Assembly (NCBI GenBank): GCA_963682025.1
Contig: OY821522.1
Coordinates: 31,092,509 to 31,156,508, forward strand
DNA length: 64,000 nt
Source of the DNA: Cordilura impudica
Lineage: Eukaryota > Arthropoda > Insecta > Diptera > Scathophagidae
Direction: 5' to 3'
Both the position numbers and the translations under genes were made by a program. This document shows, piece by piece, positions 1 through 10,065 of this stretch; within the stretch, counting starts at the first letter, position 1, and every line of letters starts with the position of its first letter. Under the pieces are notes generated by a model. It was not told the DNA's origin, ran no database searches, and was given only the letters and a program-made list of their open reading frames with translations.

Positions 1-136
1 TCTTCCACCAATAAATTTTCAGAGGATATTTTTCATCTTCACGATCACCTTCATCCTTAAAAACCTTGACCTCATCTGTGCTTCCCAAGTCGTCACCAGA
101 CGAACTAGTGTGACGCGTATGACTTATATGCCGCAT
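1..136 (-). pseudogene. pan: pangolin/TCF first coding exon, copy 0 (partial, frameshifted)
   Basis: This is the left-most copy of the exon found intact at 23918-24088, 33834-34004, 40129-40299 and 60359-60529. The start codon is at 136-134 on the minus strand, and the exon runs off the window before its splice donor. It has one T fewer than its sisters in the run near 27-32, which shifts the frame inside the acidic region. It also encodes Arg instead of Pro as the second residue. These changes mark it as a decaying copy. Identity as a Pangolin (TCF/LEF) N-terminal beta-catenin-binding exon comes from the intact copies. Confidence 0.75.
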
Positions 137-1001
137 GATTTTGTTGTTTTAATTACTTTTATTATTAAATGTACACTAGTTATTTGTTACATTAATGTAA
201 TTTCACCCGCATAATATACTTGAATTATTGAACTTTGATTTAATGTTTGTTGTTGTTGTTGTTGTTTTATTAAAATCTATTTTTTATAATACTAATATTG
301 GCATTAATTTTGGTTCGAAGTTCTTTATTTAGATATTATTCATATATTGGCTTAACTATTATTTTAGTATGTCTCACATTCACTTGGACATATTTGTTTT
401 TAAAATATAATTTCCTAGTATTACAAATCACAGTTTAGTGTCATGAGCATAATTTTCTTCCTAGTTTCGAAAAGTATGCACACACATGAATCAATCTAAG
501 CGATTTCAAAAATATGTTTACTTAATTTTAAAACAATTAAAAAATGGTTAGAGCAATAAAAACATGATACCAAGCAAAGGAAGTTAAATATTTACACGCA
601 TTCATGTGTCTCTTATCATAGCTATATTGAATTGAAAATTCGTTCGTTCTTCGAATTTTGAATAATTTTCTCCGAAATGCACATACCTATCAAAATCATA
701 ACATTTCGAATTATTTTAGGGAGATACTGGCCTTAGAAAATTATATATCGCATTCAATTATTACATAAACTATTTTAAACTTTTTATACCCTATACCGCT
801 ATGTTTATTGTAAAGTGACTTTGTGCTGATGTTTGTAACTACCAAAAATATTTGACTTATATTTAGCAATGTCCGTCCGTCCGTCTGTCTGTGTGTCCAT
901 GCAAACTTTGGAATCGAACTACAGGTCGCAAATATAAATATATTTTGATGCAAATTTGTATATAAGATTATACCGGCCACAGGATAAACTCTATTGTAAT
1001 T
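137..1001 (-). repeat. Upstream flank of pan exon copy 0, ending in a deletion junction
   Basis: This stretch matches the sequence 5' of the other pan exons (for example 24089-24953). It includes a GTT microsatellite near 246-267 and the start of a dispersed repeat with the CCGTCCGTCTGTCTG block near 872-893. At 1001/1002 the sequence jumps, relative to copy A, from the equivalent of about 24953 to about 26769. That removes roughly 1.8 kb, including the next Tc1-like left arm. No gene is seen in it. Confidence 0.7.
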
Positions 1002-3651
1002 GTTGTATATTGTATCATAACATATCAGTTCCAAGTGAATGCCAGTTATTATGAAAAATAAAAAACAAATACATAGAATTTTATCAGCATAAATAATAAT
1101 AAAATAAAATATGGCAAATAATGCAAATAACGCAAATACATCGATAAGTTTATTTATATAAAAATTAATGTTTATATTATTAGTATGTATTTTCTCTTTC
1201 AGTACCAACCAAAACATTTAACATTTTTTTTTTCATTATAAATTAAAATGCAAGAGGTACGTAACTAAAACTCTAGGGTATATCTCACGACCAAAAAGCA
1301 AACACTGTTTTCTCTTATACAAAATAGCAGAAGCGACGAAGCGATATTTCCTCGTTGGATCGAAAATTACTAAAGAAAGCGTTTTACAATATGAAAATAC
1401 AACTGAGTGTTCACAACAAATGATTGTACTGTGTATTTCAATACAACATACTATATACAACACCTGTTGTGAATTGCCCAAATGTAAATTTAGCAAAAAA
1501 AATTTATGTATTAATTTATTTAAAGAGAAAAACACAAAAATGACGTTTGATGTTGTATTTTTTGTGTGTAATATTTACATATACATACATACACATATTA
1601 AATAATACAAATAATATGCATATATTATATATATGTATATTCATAGTAACTGCATGTTAGAAATAAATAGGTATATTATTTTATTTACATAAAATTCTGC
1701 AATATTTTGTTGTGGGGAAAATACATTTATTTTGCATTAACAGAGTGTCACTTCATTTTGCTCAGCGTGACTATGCCACAGTAGATGGCGCCACAATTTT
1801 TGTTCTTATTAGCTTTGCAATAGTTATTTCTATTTTAACATGAATGTCAATATTTTCAACTAGATATCATACAGAACAATGTTAAGAGTATACACGGGCT
1901 GGTCTTTTATTTCATACGTTTTTTCATTATTTTTTTACAAATATGAACATAAGTTTGGCATGTTAACTTTTTGTTGTCTTCACAAAATAGAGTTACCGAG
2001 TTCATCAATGAGTTTTTTGCTTTCAAAACAGTTCTACATAGTTATATAGAACTATTATTCCGCTTTACCTACAAAATATCTGATTGCGATTACATCTAAT
2101 TTTTAAAAATTGTTTATAATTAATAAAGCATTATTATTCACATATATACAAAATTGCACTTTTTAAATTTTCCATTCAAATTTAAGAAAATATCCATTCT
2201 AATAAAAACTGAAATTAAAATTTACAATTATAAACTAGAAAATATTAATTGAATTTCAGAAAATCATATCAAAACGTCGGAAATAATAATTTTAAATTTA
2301 GAAGACATCAATTGCATCTTTAATATATAAATTTTATTCGTTAAACACAAATTGAAATTCAAAAAAAAAACACCAAATATGTTTACATTTAAAAATGTTT
2401 ACATTTAAAAAAAAATATTGCCATTCAGGAGATATTAATAACTCTTCAGTACCGCGATTCAGTAACTTCTTCTAACGATAGTCGAATGTGAAAAAAAGAA
2501 AATTGCAAAATTATCAGTAATAAAGTCATAATAATTAAAGCCAGCTGTTGTTGTTATCTAAACGACAACCATTTTTGTGTTGTTTATTCAATCGATAAAA
2601 ACTTAAATTTTTAGGTTGAAATGTCGTCATACATAAATAAAAATCATAAAATAGTGAAAATATTTAGCTTTTATTAAAAAACTTTTTTATATAAATAAAA
2701 AAATTAAATAGCATATTCAATTCATTATTTCATTTCCAAATAAATAAACAGAAATATTAGTAAAAAAAAAAAATAAAGATACTAAACATAAACATAAAAT
2801 CATCCTGTCAAACACGAAGTAATTTGTTTTTTTCTATTCTTTGTGTTTTTCGCTTATTTTGACAGAGGTGCCACTAGTTTACAATTTAAATAAATAGAAA
2901 AACAGATTTATCGACTGTCGTTAAGATGTATGTACTTAGTGAATCACTTAATCCTTAGTGCAAACAACAATAGCTGTCGATATAAATATTTTGCGGTTGT
3001 CAGATCGCTGAATTTGAAATTTACAGAATCGCACTACAGAAAATATTAATTTAAATTCAATGACTTTAAGAAAACTTCAAATGATATTTAAGAATTGCTA
3101 ACATAAAAATTGTTACATAAGTAAACGTAATTTGATGAGAATGTTATTTTTTATATATAAATTTTCACAATTTTTTTTGGATGAAAATTTGAAGTTTTTC
3201 AGAAAATAATGATCACATTAAATTATTTTATTTAAAATGTTTGGGACTTTTGGTTTTTTGCGTTTGGCATCCCTAATTTGATTATTTATTAATATAAATT
3301 TATTCTCTATGTTTTCAAAATATGGCAATATTTAAAAAAAAAAGATGAGAGAGCTTTTTTTTTGGTTATTTTGTTACTCCATCCGACCTATATGGCTACA
3401 ATGAAGAAATATTTGGCCAGTTAAAAGAAACTATACAGCCATCTCCAATTAGCACGATTTAATGCGTATGGCCACTCTACACAACCATTACCTTTGCAAT
3501 GGAGGTTAGGGCGAGCTATTTAATTAGCAAAAACTAAATTAAACGAGAAGTTATGACATATAACCGGAAACGCATGCATATAGGTATATGACCTAAAAGC
3601 ATGGCGATCAGCAACCACAACGACCAAAAAGCAAACACCGAAAAAAATTTT
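1002..3651. repeat. Array copy of the E-element interior (paralogue of 26769-29000)
   Basis: This segment is a close copy of 26769-29000, with scattered substitutions and small indels and one 0.4 kb block of its own (1308-1717). It is AT-rich and no convincing coding region was found on either strand; the open frames here are low-complexity and differ between the two paralogues. Its right edge is where the Polinton inserted, and the paralogue preserves the uninterrupted target. Confidence 0.75.
1308..1717. other. 0.4 kb block present only in array copy 0
   Basis: The paralogous segment passes directly from AAACACTG (near 27075) to AAAATACATT, with only a few bases between. Here the same two flanks are separated by about 410 bp. 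The block has no recognisable coding capacity, and no clear inverted termini or target duplication could be assigned by eye. It could be an insertion here or a deletion in the other copy. Confidence 0.5.
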
Positions 3652-5290
3652 AGTAGATAAGATATAGGAGAACCAGGAATTTTTAATTTTCGCCACCGTT
3701 AGATGGCGCTGTTTGGTTGGTGTCTATACTACTAACTAACCCCTAGCGGGTCTTGCCCGAAAAAAATGTTAGTAGATAAGATATAGGAGAACCAGGAATT
3801 TTTCATTTTCGCCACCGTTAGATGGCGCTGTTTGGTTGAGGTCTATAGGAGAACCAGGTTTATAGGAGAACCAGGAATTTTTCAATTTTTGCCCCGTTAG
3901 ATGGCGCAAAGTTGAATAACTTTTTACTATAACATTGAATAACTTTTTACTTTGCTATGTGTAGCGAAGACAGATTAAATTATTTCTAATCAACTGAAAA
4001 ATACTTTCTAAAATCTCCGTGCGCCTGATACATAAAATGCATGCATATAAAAATTTACCACACAATTGCAAGATTGCAACAAATCGACAGTTAGTAAACA
4101 ATAAAACAAATAGAAACATATAAAAATTTACCACACAATTACCAAAACACTTGAATCAAAACTAAACATGATTGAAACAAATCGACAGTTTGTAAACAAT
4201 AAAACCAATAGAAACATAAATGTGGTCACTTATCAGTACACATGTTTGAAAATTTTTATGTATATAACAAAAATCTAGATAAACATTAGTGTTTTAACAT
4301 GATCATAAAATCCTTATAAAAAGGCATAGTTTTGGAAAATGATAAGCCTGGTTAATAAATCATAAATAGATTTGATTAAAATTAAAATAAATAACAACAT
4401 TTTTTAAAAATACGTTACTTATTGGAAATTGGGTACCTTTTTCCTATGTTATGTGTAGTGAAGACAGATTAAATTATTGTTTATCATAACTACGGATAGA
4501 TTAACCAGAATAATATTAAGGAAAAATAGTTTCATTTCGTTCAGTAGTCAAGTACACGGGAAACTATTAATTACAAATTTTGATCGAAATAAAAAAATAA
4601 AAATATTAATTAAAAATGGAAAACATGAATTTTTTTAAGTGCTCGCTCTGCACCATTTTCTATAAGGATGAATCAGAATTCCTCAAACACATGGAAAATA
4701 GTTTGGAGTGTATGGAAAACACTCCCAGCGTAGAATGTGTTTACTGCAGTAAATACATACCGGGTGTATCCAACTACGTAATACACACAACAAACTGTCT
4801 CATTGAAAATGAGATAGATCGAATATCTACTCATAATGTTTCTTCATTTGATACTCCTGATGTTTCTTCATATAAAAATTCATATGATATGCTGTTCCTT
4901 AGCGGAGAATTGATTGATGAAATACCCACCAACCAAATGGGTTTCTTGAATATAGAGGATTGGATTCCTGAGACACCTGAAACACCACCACCACCTCAAA
5001 TCACATATAATTTATGCGACTCACAAGATGACTTATCTGATGACTTATTATTAGTACAAGCCTACCGTCAAAATGAAAGTTTGATAAACAATATATATAG
5101 AAATTCTATATAAAAATATTAATAAATTTTAATTTTTTTTTTTTTTTTTGTAAATGTAAGATTATAATTTTAGATATATATATATATATATATCCTTCTC
5201 TTTTTAATAAATATTTATATCTTGAGTTTGTGAGCCAAAAAGAAAATAAAGAAAACAAATAAAAGTCAAAATTTAAAATCCATTTTGTTT
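3652..5290 (+). repeat. Polinton left terminal inverted repeat (about 1.6 kb)
   Basis: The sequence is the reverse complement of 17075-19241 with a few percent difference and several indels. It holds a terminal sub-repeat: AGTAGATAAG recurs at 3652 and 3771, about 119 bp apart. Next come AT-rich non-coding sequence, a zinc-finger gene (4616-5113), and a tail matching the end of the small gene at 17096-17440. About 0.4 kb present in the right repeat (roughly 17150-17570) is absent here, so the left copy has only the last codons of that small gene. The 3652-4615 part is non-coding. Confidence 0.9.
4616..5113 (+). CDS. Small C2HC zinc-finger protein inside the left TIR
   Basis: The 165-residue protein has two finger-like motifs near its N-terminus: C-x2-C-x12-H-x6-C at about residues 9-33 and C-x2-C-x12-H-x4-C at about 41-60. 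An acidic tail follows, with a proline-rich stretch (PETPETPPPP). A 141-residue relative is encoded in the right TIR at 17629-18054. The ATG sits in the context TTAAAAATGGAAAA, nearly the same as the polymerase start at 10592, so the element's plus-type leaders resemble one another. The role is unknown; binding to element DNA or regulation of its genes is only a guess. The ORF is intact. Confidence 0.7.
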   Translation: MENMNFFKCSLCTIFYKDESEFLKHMENSLECMENTPSVECVYCSKYIPGVSNYVIHTTNCLIENEIDRISTHNVSSFDTPDVSSYKNSYDMLFLSGELIDEIPTNQMGFLNIEDWIPETPETPPPPQITYNLCDSQDDLSDDLLLVQAYRQNESLINNIYRNSI

Positions 5291-5324
5291 TATTTAATAT
5301 GTAGATATATCAATAACTTATCTT
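5114..5324. other. Intergenic, AT-rich, between zinc-finger gene and protease
   Basis: This is the convergent gap between the plus-strand zinc-finger gene and the minus-strand virion block. It contains T runs, a short TA repeat near 5174-5192, and AATAAA-like signals on both strands that could serve 3' end formation. The inverted-repeat homology ends near 5290. Confidence 0.5.
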
Positions 5325-5783
5325 TTACAACGAGAAATATATTTTACATTGTTGAACTACTTTTTTATCATTAAAATTATAATCAGTTTTTCTAAATTGA
5401 CTTAAAAATAGTTTCAAACGTTTTTGCTGTGATTTATAAAAACTATAAAGTAAGCAATAATGACCACAAGTCTTTGAAAAATATCCCTGTAGTTGCTGTT
5501 TAATGATTTTAAAGTTGTTGCTGTTATTTTCTAAAAATGTTAGAAATTCTAAATTTAAGGGCTGTTGTCCATAAGAATCAAAAAACTCAGCATTATTATA
5601 AACGTCAAAATAAAATGCAATCCAATGCTGTCCTGTTTTGTATGATGGATCTGTATTGGCAATAAAGATAGCTGGACGCTTAGGTATACGCTTTGGAAGT
5701 TTATCTGAAGCAAAAACACCTTGGAAATACTTTCGGGTAGCTTTGTTTTTTAAAAGCGCTTTTTCAATCTGTATGGTATTCAT
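5325..5783 (-). CDS. PRO: Adenovirus-type cysteine protease (Polinton PRO)
   Basis: The 152-residue protein fits the adenain (C5, Ulp1-like) fold used by Polintons and adenoviruses to mature virion proteins. The catalytic pattern is visible: His53 in GQHWIAFYFD, an acidic partner probably Asp69 in FFDSYG, Gln99, and Cys106 in KTCGHYC. The Gln-to-Cys spacing of seven residues is the adenain spacing. The gene is complete, has no stop or frameshift, and starts 14 bp after the stop of the capsid gene, consistent with a compact virion block. It is the best-preserved hallmark gene on this side of the element. Confidence 0.9.
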   Translation of the reverse strand: MNTIQIEKALLKNKATRKYFQGVFASDKLPKRIPKRPAIFIANTDPSYKTGQHWIAFYFDVYNNAEFFDSYGQQPLNLEFLTFLENNSNNFKIIKQQLQGYFSKTCGHYCLLYSFYKSQQKRLKLFLSQFRKTDYNFNDKKVVQQCKIYFSL

Positions 5784-5797
5784 TTTTATAAAGTTAT

Positions 5798-7072
5798 TTA
5801 AACGTTTCTATTTTTATCAATTTCAATCATAGAATCATATTCACAATAAACAAGACATGTCACTGGTTCCAACAAAGCTCGTGTGAATTTTCCTTCAATG
5901 CGTACACTTCCTTGCTTTAAAATCTTTGCACATAAATCGTTATTAGAATGATCAGGTGAAAGATCAAACCCCAAAATGAATGAACCATTATCAAATGATT
6001 GTTTATTTATATGAATTCCTCTATCGGAATTCTTTATTCCAATAGCATTAAATAACATATTGTATGCTCTCGTACTTCTATGGGTTACACCGGAATAATC
6101 AAATTCTAATGCTTGTGATGGAATTTGAATACCATTTACTGACAAATTTAGTGTTTGTAAATAAAAATGTTTAAACTCAAATGGATCCATTTTTATATTC
6201 CCTGAGTATGCAACATTTCCAACCATACAAAATGCTAAAAATGTAGGTAATTGACCAATTACTACATTATCAATAGATAAACTATGATTTCCAGGATACA
6301 TGGTAAACGATTTAATTTCAGTTCTATTTAATGGATATATGGCTGGTTTTTCCTGCAACATTTTATGGTGAGCTAGTAATATCCCCGGATTAACAGTAAT
6401 GTGATTCATATATAATTGAGCCTCCAAAATTTTCAATTCAGCACCAGTTGATTCGAGATCCATCATATAAAATGATGATTTCTCCAAATTAAATACAATA
6501 CGTAAATCTACATTATTTAAAAGTAATTTAGGCTGACTAAAGATATCACCATGAACTCGTCCAATTAACTCAACTTTATTACTTCGTGCAAATAACTTGT
6601 TAATTTGTTTTTGTCCTTTTCGAAGTTCACCATCGATATAATAGTCAGGATACCATCCAGATGATGTTAGATGAGTTCGACTAGCATCACTTCCATAATT
6701 AAGTAATGTTTGTATATAAGTCTTATAGTGATAGTTATTATCGCTATGGGATACGGGAACATTATTCAGATAGACAGAAACACTTCGAAACAGAGAATGT
6801 AGAATATTACTTACAACTCCAATTGAATCGTCTGTAATATCTGAGTTATCCTTTGCTTTGAGTTGAATTACTAATCTTAGGTATACTCTAGACAAATCAC
6901 GATATGTATCTCCATTACCGAGACACACAAATTCTATAGAGCTGGGGTTGTCCAAAGTTGCGATAGGCTTGTAGGATACTTCTTCGGTGTTTAAAATACT
7001 AGTTTGAATGGGATGTGGTTCAAATAAATCCAATTCACTTTTCATACATTCTATATGTTTTGACATGTTCAT
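5798..7072 (-). CDS. Polinton capsid protein, probable major capsid (double jelly-roll type)
   Basis: The 424-residue protein starts with the signature SELDLF..PIQTSI, then PIATL and SIEFVCLGNGDTYRDLSRVYL. This matches proteins often annotated as F54H12.2-like in animal genomes, which I recall as the Polinton capsid family with a double jelly-roll fold. The sequence is rich in predicted beta strands and has no membrane segment. The ORF is intact. Its start overlaps the stop of the upstream minor virion gene by ATGA, and the protease follows, so the order is capsid then protease. Whether it is the major or an accessory capsid protein rests on family memory, not on a structure. Confidence 0.75.
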   Translation of the reverse strand: MNMSKHIECMKSELDLFEPHPIQTSILNTEEVSYKPIATLDNPSSIEFVCLGNGDTYRDLSRVYLRLVIQLKAKDNSDITDDSIGVVSNILHSLFRSVSVYLNNVPVSHSDNNYHYKTYIQTLLNYGSDASRTHLTSSGWYPDYYIDGELRKGQKQINKLFARSNKVELIGRVHGDIFSQPKLLLNNVDLRIVFNLEKSSFYMMDLESTGAELKILEAQLYMNHITVNPGILLAHHKMLQEKPAIYPLNRTEIKSFTMYPGNHSLSIDNVVIGQLPTFLAFCMVGNVAYSGNIKMDPFEFKHFYLQTLNLSVNGIQIPSQALEFDYSGVTHRSTRAYNMLFNAIGIKNSDRGIHINKQSFDNGSFILGFDLSPDHSNNDLCAKILKQGSVRIEGKFTRALLEPVTCLVYCEYDSMIEIDKNRNV

Positions 7073-7529
7073 TTTGAAAATATGTCTTTAATATTTATAT
7101 TGGTGTTTTTCTTCTTTTTCTTCCTTATGCGTTTCACTTTAGAATGTTTGAGAGACTGACGATTTCTTTTTTTATTTCGACGTTTTATACGTCTCTTGCC
7201 TGAACCTCGTTGGAACTTGGAATATATTTTTTGACAGCTTTCTCTGATAAGTTATTTAACGCAATTTTTCCTTGTTCATCCAAAATATTTCGTAAAGGCT
7301 TGCGACCGAAGTCATTTAATATAGCTTTACTTGTATCAATTGCTTGATTTTTAATTGTATTTACTCCAGAAAAAATTAAAGGTTTTAATGTTCTAAATAG
7401 TGATGAAAAAAATGAACCGATTCCGCGACCATGCTGCAAAACTCGTGGAGTCACATATAATGTTCCGATATGACTTATTCCACCGCCCTGCTGCCTTGAG
7501 TAGTATGCATTATATACTTGATCCATCAC
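7069..7529 (-). pseudogene. Minor virion protein (pVI-like), frameshifted near its C-terminus
   Basis: The open N-terminal part (7185-7529, 114 residues) contains GRGIGSFFSSLFRTLKPL, a glycine-rich amphipathic segment typical of the membrane-active minor capsid protein of Polintons and adenoviruses. In the neighbouring frame, from about 7210 down to 7069, the sequence continues as a Gly-Ser-Gly-Lys then strongly basic tail. It ends at a TGA that overlaps the capsid ATG as ATGA. That overlap and the basic composition indicate that the tail belongs to this gene and that a one-base shift near 7190-7230 breaks it. The protein in the original frame would end early without the basic tail. Function is inferred from family resemblance only. 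Confidence 0.6.
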
Positions 7530-7604
7530 GATGATTTATCAATCTGACAACATTTTACAAAACTCTCTACATTTATAGTGTTTTAATTTTTTTAAAGTGT
7601 AATG

Positions 7605-8000
7605 TTATAAAATTCGGTGTTGTTGAGGATTCGAAATTGTTAAATTAGTTATGAGTATTGAAATGTCGTTAATTATTGATATTTCTAAAGGATAGTATTC
7701 CACATTATGAAAATCATAGCAAACGCTATGTCCCTTATATGGTAATACTCGAAGACATCTTATATTTTTGTTTCCAATACATCTCGGTTTTATAATATCA
7801 CTATAGATAAATAAAATTGTTGGTTCCTCGGCGGATCCATCATTTAAATATAATTCAGTTACTCCAACTTCCCAATCCTCTTTTGAAGTTATTGCAGGTA
7901 AATTAACCAAATTCGTAAATGCGGAAAGAACTTTATCTTCATAAACCATTAAAGAGTTATTACTTAATAATGTTACATAAAAATTGTTTGGTATGTTCAT
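7605..8000 (-). CDS. Minor capsid/penton-like protein, apparently shortened
   Basis: The 131-residue protein opens with NNFYVTLLSNNSL and KEDWEVGVTELYLN. After a short link it has TILFIYSDIIKPRCIG, RCLRVLP and VEYYPLEISIINDI. These resemble the start and the end of the Polinton single jelly-roll minor capsid (penton) protein, which I recall as clearly longer, roughly 300 residues or more. The middle seems to be missing without loss of frame, so this looks like an internally deleted gene. It lies between the pVI-like gene and a frameshifted gene, in the expected virion block. Assignment is by motif memory. Confidence 0.5.
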   Translation of the reverse strand: MNIPNNFYVTLLSNNSLMVYEDKVLSAFTNLVNLPAITSKEDWEVGVTELYLNDGSAEEPTILFIYSDIIKPRCIGNKNIRCLRVLPYKGHSVCYDFHNVEYYPLEISIINDISILITNLTISNPQQHRIL

Positions 8001-8089
8001 GGTTAAAAGAATCTAATATGAATAAAACACATTTTTTTTTTGTTTAATCTTTTATTAAAATTTTCTTAATAAAGTGATTTCCATTTTAT

Positions 8090-8745
8090 TCAACTTTCCC
8101 CCTTTTGAACTGATCTGGTATCGTATGGATGTTTTATGTTTGGTTTCCCCTTTGATTTAGGCCTTGTATCTTTATATGGAGTTTCTGTTGTCGTTTCATC
8201 AAATAACAATTTTTTTTTTAGATTTAACACTTGTATTTTTTTCTTCTGATGTTTCTGTTTTTTTCTTTTTTAAGTACGGATAATCTTTATCTTCTAATTT
8301 ACGTTTGGAAATATTTAGGTATATTTCATCTAAATCGTTCTTTAAAAAATTTTAATTCGTTTTGATTTATTTTTAATTTAGGTGTAGAGTTAGAAAATTT
8401 TTCAGGGGTTTCAACCTTATCATAGTTTTCAGTTACTTCAAAATTCTTTTCCAAATTTTTATTCATCATTGGATCAGTATTATTAATAACAAGATTTTCG
8501 TTTTCTTTCACAACTGATTTATGATTATCCGTTAATGGTTTGACGGGATTAATTTTTCTTTTTAGAAACATATTTAATTCTTGTTTGATTTTAATCCATT
8601 TGTTGAAGTCTGATATTGACTCATCATTTAGATATGGTATTAGTTTTCTGGTAATAAATTCAGAAGATAATTGATCTTCCAACATTACATAATAAGTATT
8701 TGGATGCAGTAATATAACTTTATTAAATTTTCCTTTATTAGACAT
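8090..8745 (-). pseudogene. Polinton conserved gene of unknown function, two frameshifts
   Basis: The first segment (8326-8745, 139 residues) begins MSNKGKFNKVILLHPNTYY and contains a charged helical stretch. Open sequence then continues in a second frame from about 8345 and in a third from about 8220 to a stop at 8090. The second shift coincides with a run of ten T bases at 8210-8219, where polymerase slippage or a sequencing error is easy. The joined product would be roughly 215 residues with a lysine-rich C-terminal half. Its start codon overlaps the stop of the next gene upstream (ATGTCTAA). A gene like this with a basic C-terminus is, as I recall, common in insect Polintons, but its role is unknown. 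Confidence 0.5.
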
Positions 8746-9040
8746 TTTCTATTAATTTTCCAATAAAGCCTCCCAACAGTGACGATAACAATACAGGTAA
8801 AAATCCACCTTTTTGAATTAGTACATTCCTTTTTGACTTTACAGATCCATTTGATTTTGAAATGATTCGAAGTTCTTTTTTATATCTATTTAAAATTGTA
8901 TGATCTTTAGGTTTAAGTTTAGTATTTCCATTTAGGGTATTGAATAATTTTTCAATTATAGTTTTTATAAAATCATCGTCAACATTTTCAAGTATTGCTT
9001 TCCGTAGTTTTCCGTTATTCGTCTTGAGAACATACAACAT
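8738..9040 (-). CDS. Small Polinton protein ending in a hydrophobic KGGFLP tail
   Basis: The 100-residue protein starts at Met 9040, chosen because the frame upstream lies entirely within the ATPase gene; an alternative Met at 9100 would add 20 residues. It has LRKAILENVDDDFIKTI, then a basic linker, then IQKGGFLPVLLSSLLGG at the C-terminus, a hydrophobic glycine-rich tail. This layout is shared by a small protein found in many insect Polintons and might be a core or membrane-associated virion component; that role is inference. It overlaps the ATPase gene end by 26 bp and the next gene start by 8 bp. Confidence 0.65.
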   Translation of the reverse strand: MLYVLKTNNGKLRKAILENVDDDFIKTIIEKLFNTLNGNTKLKPKDHTILNRYKKELRIISKSNGSVKSKRNVLIQKGGFLPVLLSSLLGGFIGKLIENV

Positions 9041-9704
9041 ATGCTTGTTTTCCTTCAATCGTTTTAAGTTCTTTTTTAATACCAATCTCAGTTGTATCAC
9101 AATAGCAGAAACAAAAATTTGGATTGAAGATATTTGTTCTGTATCTTAATAGATCGTTTATACTTTGAGTAAGGTCAATCAATAAGTAACCATGAGGTTT
9201 GTTAGTAACTTCTTTATATATTCTCATTAATTCTACTGAATTTCCGGGTTCAATTTGTCTTGCTAAATGCTGAAACTGTAATGTATCCCTTGGATTTTTA
9301 AATACAACAATATATTTTGAGTTCAACGAAATGTCTCTTGTATGAGACTATTTATGAAAAATATTTTGAGTTACAACAATAACGGAGAAATTTCTGTGAT
9401 GAGACCCTTTTGTGAAAAGCTCACACACATTCTTATTAAATGCGCCCATCATTAAATCATCTAAAATAAGTAAAACTGGTTCATGTAAATCATTGTCCAA
9501 ATCATTTGGTATCCCATTATAATATTCTATATTATTAAAATTTGGTTTGGCATTTTCTTCTCCGTAGCACCAAATAATTCTGGTAATTGGTGAACTTATT
9601 AAAAATTGCTTGCAACTTATAAGATTTTTTAAAAAGGCGGTTTTTCCAGATCCTGAAGGTCCACTAATCAGCATTGTGAATGGATGCGTGAACTGATAAA
9701 ACAT
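9015..9704 (-). pseudogene. ATP: Genome-packaging ATPase (FtsK/HerA type) with one in-frame stop
   Basis: The N-terminal segment (9348-9704) carries Walker A GPSGSGKT at residues 15-22 and Walker B VLLILDD at 77-83, followed by FTKGSHHRNFSVIVVTQNIF. A TAG at 9348-9350 interrupts the gene. The same frame continues directly with SKYIVVFKNPRD, HLARQIEPG and KPHGYLLIDL down to 9015. All of these are expected motifs of the Polinton packaging ATPase, which drives DNA into the capsid. There is no frameshift: a single nonsense codon separates the two halves. Without readthrough the product lacks the C-terminal third, so it is scored as broken. Confidence 0.9.
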
Positions 9705-9789
9705 CTTGTAGTATTAAATGTTGAATACGAAATGAAAAACATATTTATAGTTTTAAACTTTTATTTGGTCTTACATACATTTATCTAAA

Positions 9790-10065
9790 TTAAAATATCG
9801 TATATGAATATTTTTCTATTAGATTGATTACAGAATGCTTTCTAAAGCTATATACAATGCATTTGCAAGTATCAGGTCCTTCCAAACAAGTATCTTCAGA
9901 CCAAGGACAATCATTAAAATGCTCTCCATGAACAGTTTCCAATAGTACTTTATTTTCAAAGATATCAAGAAGATTTATAAAATTGAGTATAAAGTTCACA
10001 TCATCCAAACATATGATTCTATTAAAATCATGTAAAAAGGTTTCAATTTTTGCTCTCAGTGCCAT
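9790..10065 (-). CDS. Small Cys-containing Polinton protein, function unknown
   Basis: The 91-residue protein is the first gene of the minus-strand virion block, upstream of the ATPase. The first half is predicted helical and hydrophobic (FILNFINLLDIF). The second half has CPWSEDTCLEGPDTCKC, four cysteines that could bind a metal or form disulphides. I do not recognise the family. The ORF is intact in an element with many lesions, and the ATG is well placed just downstream of the divergent intergenic region, so it is probably a real gene. Confidence 0.5.
   Translation of the reverse strand: MALRAKIETFLHDFNRIICLDDVNFILNFINLLDIFENKVLLETVHGEHFNDCPWSEDTCLEGPDTCKCIVYSFRKHSVINLIEKYSYTIF

Noticed and set aside
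741..1217. 158-residue minus-strand frame rich in Phe and Ile
   Set aside because: It spans the deletion junction of copy 0. The paralogue at 26760-26984 has a different, shorter frame, and the composition is that of AT-rich non-coding DNA.
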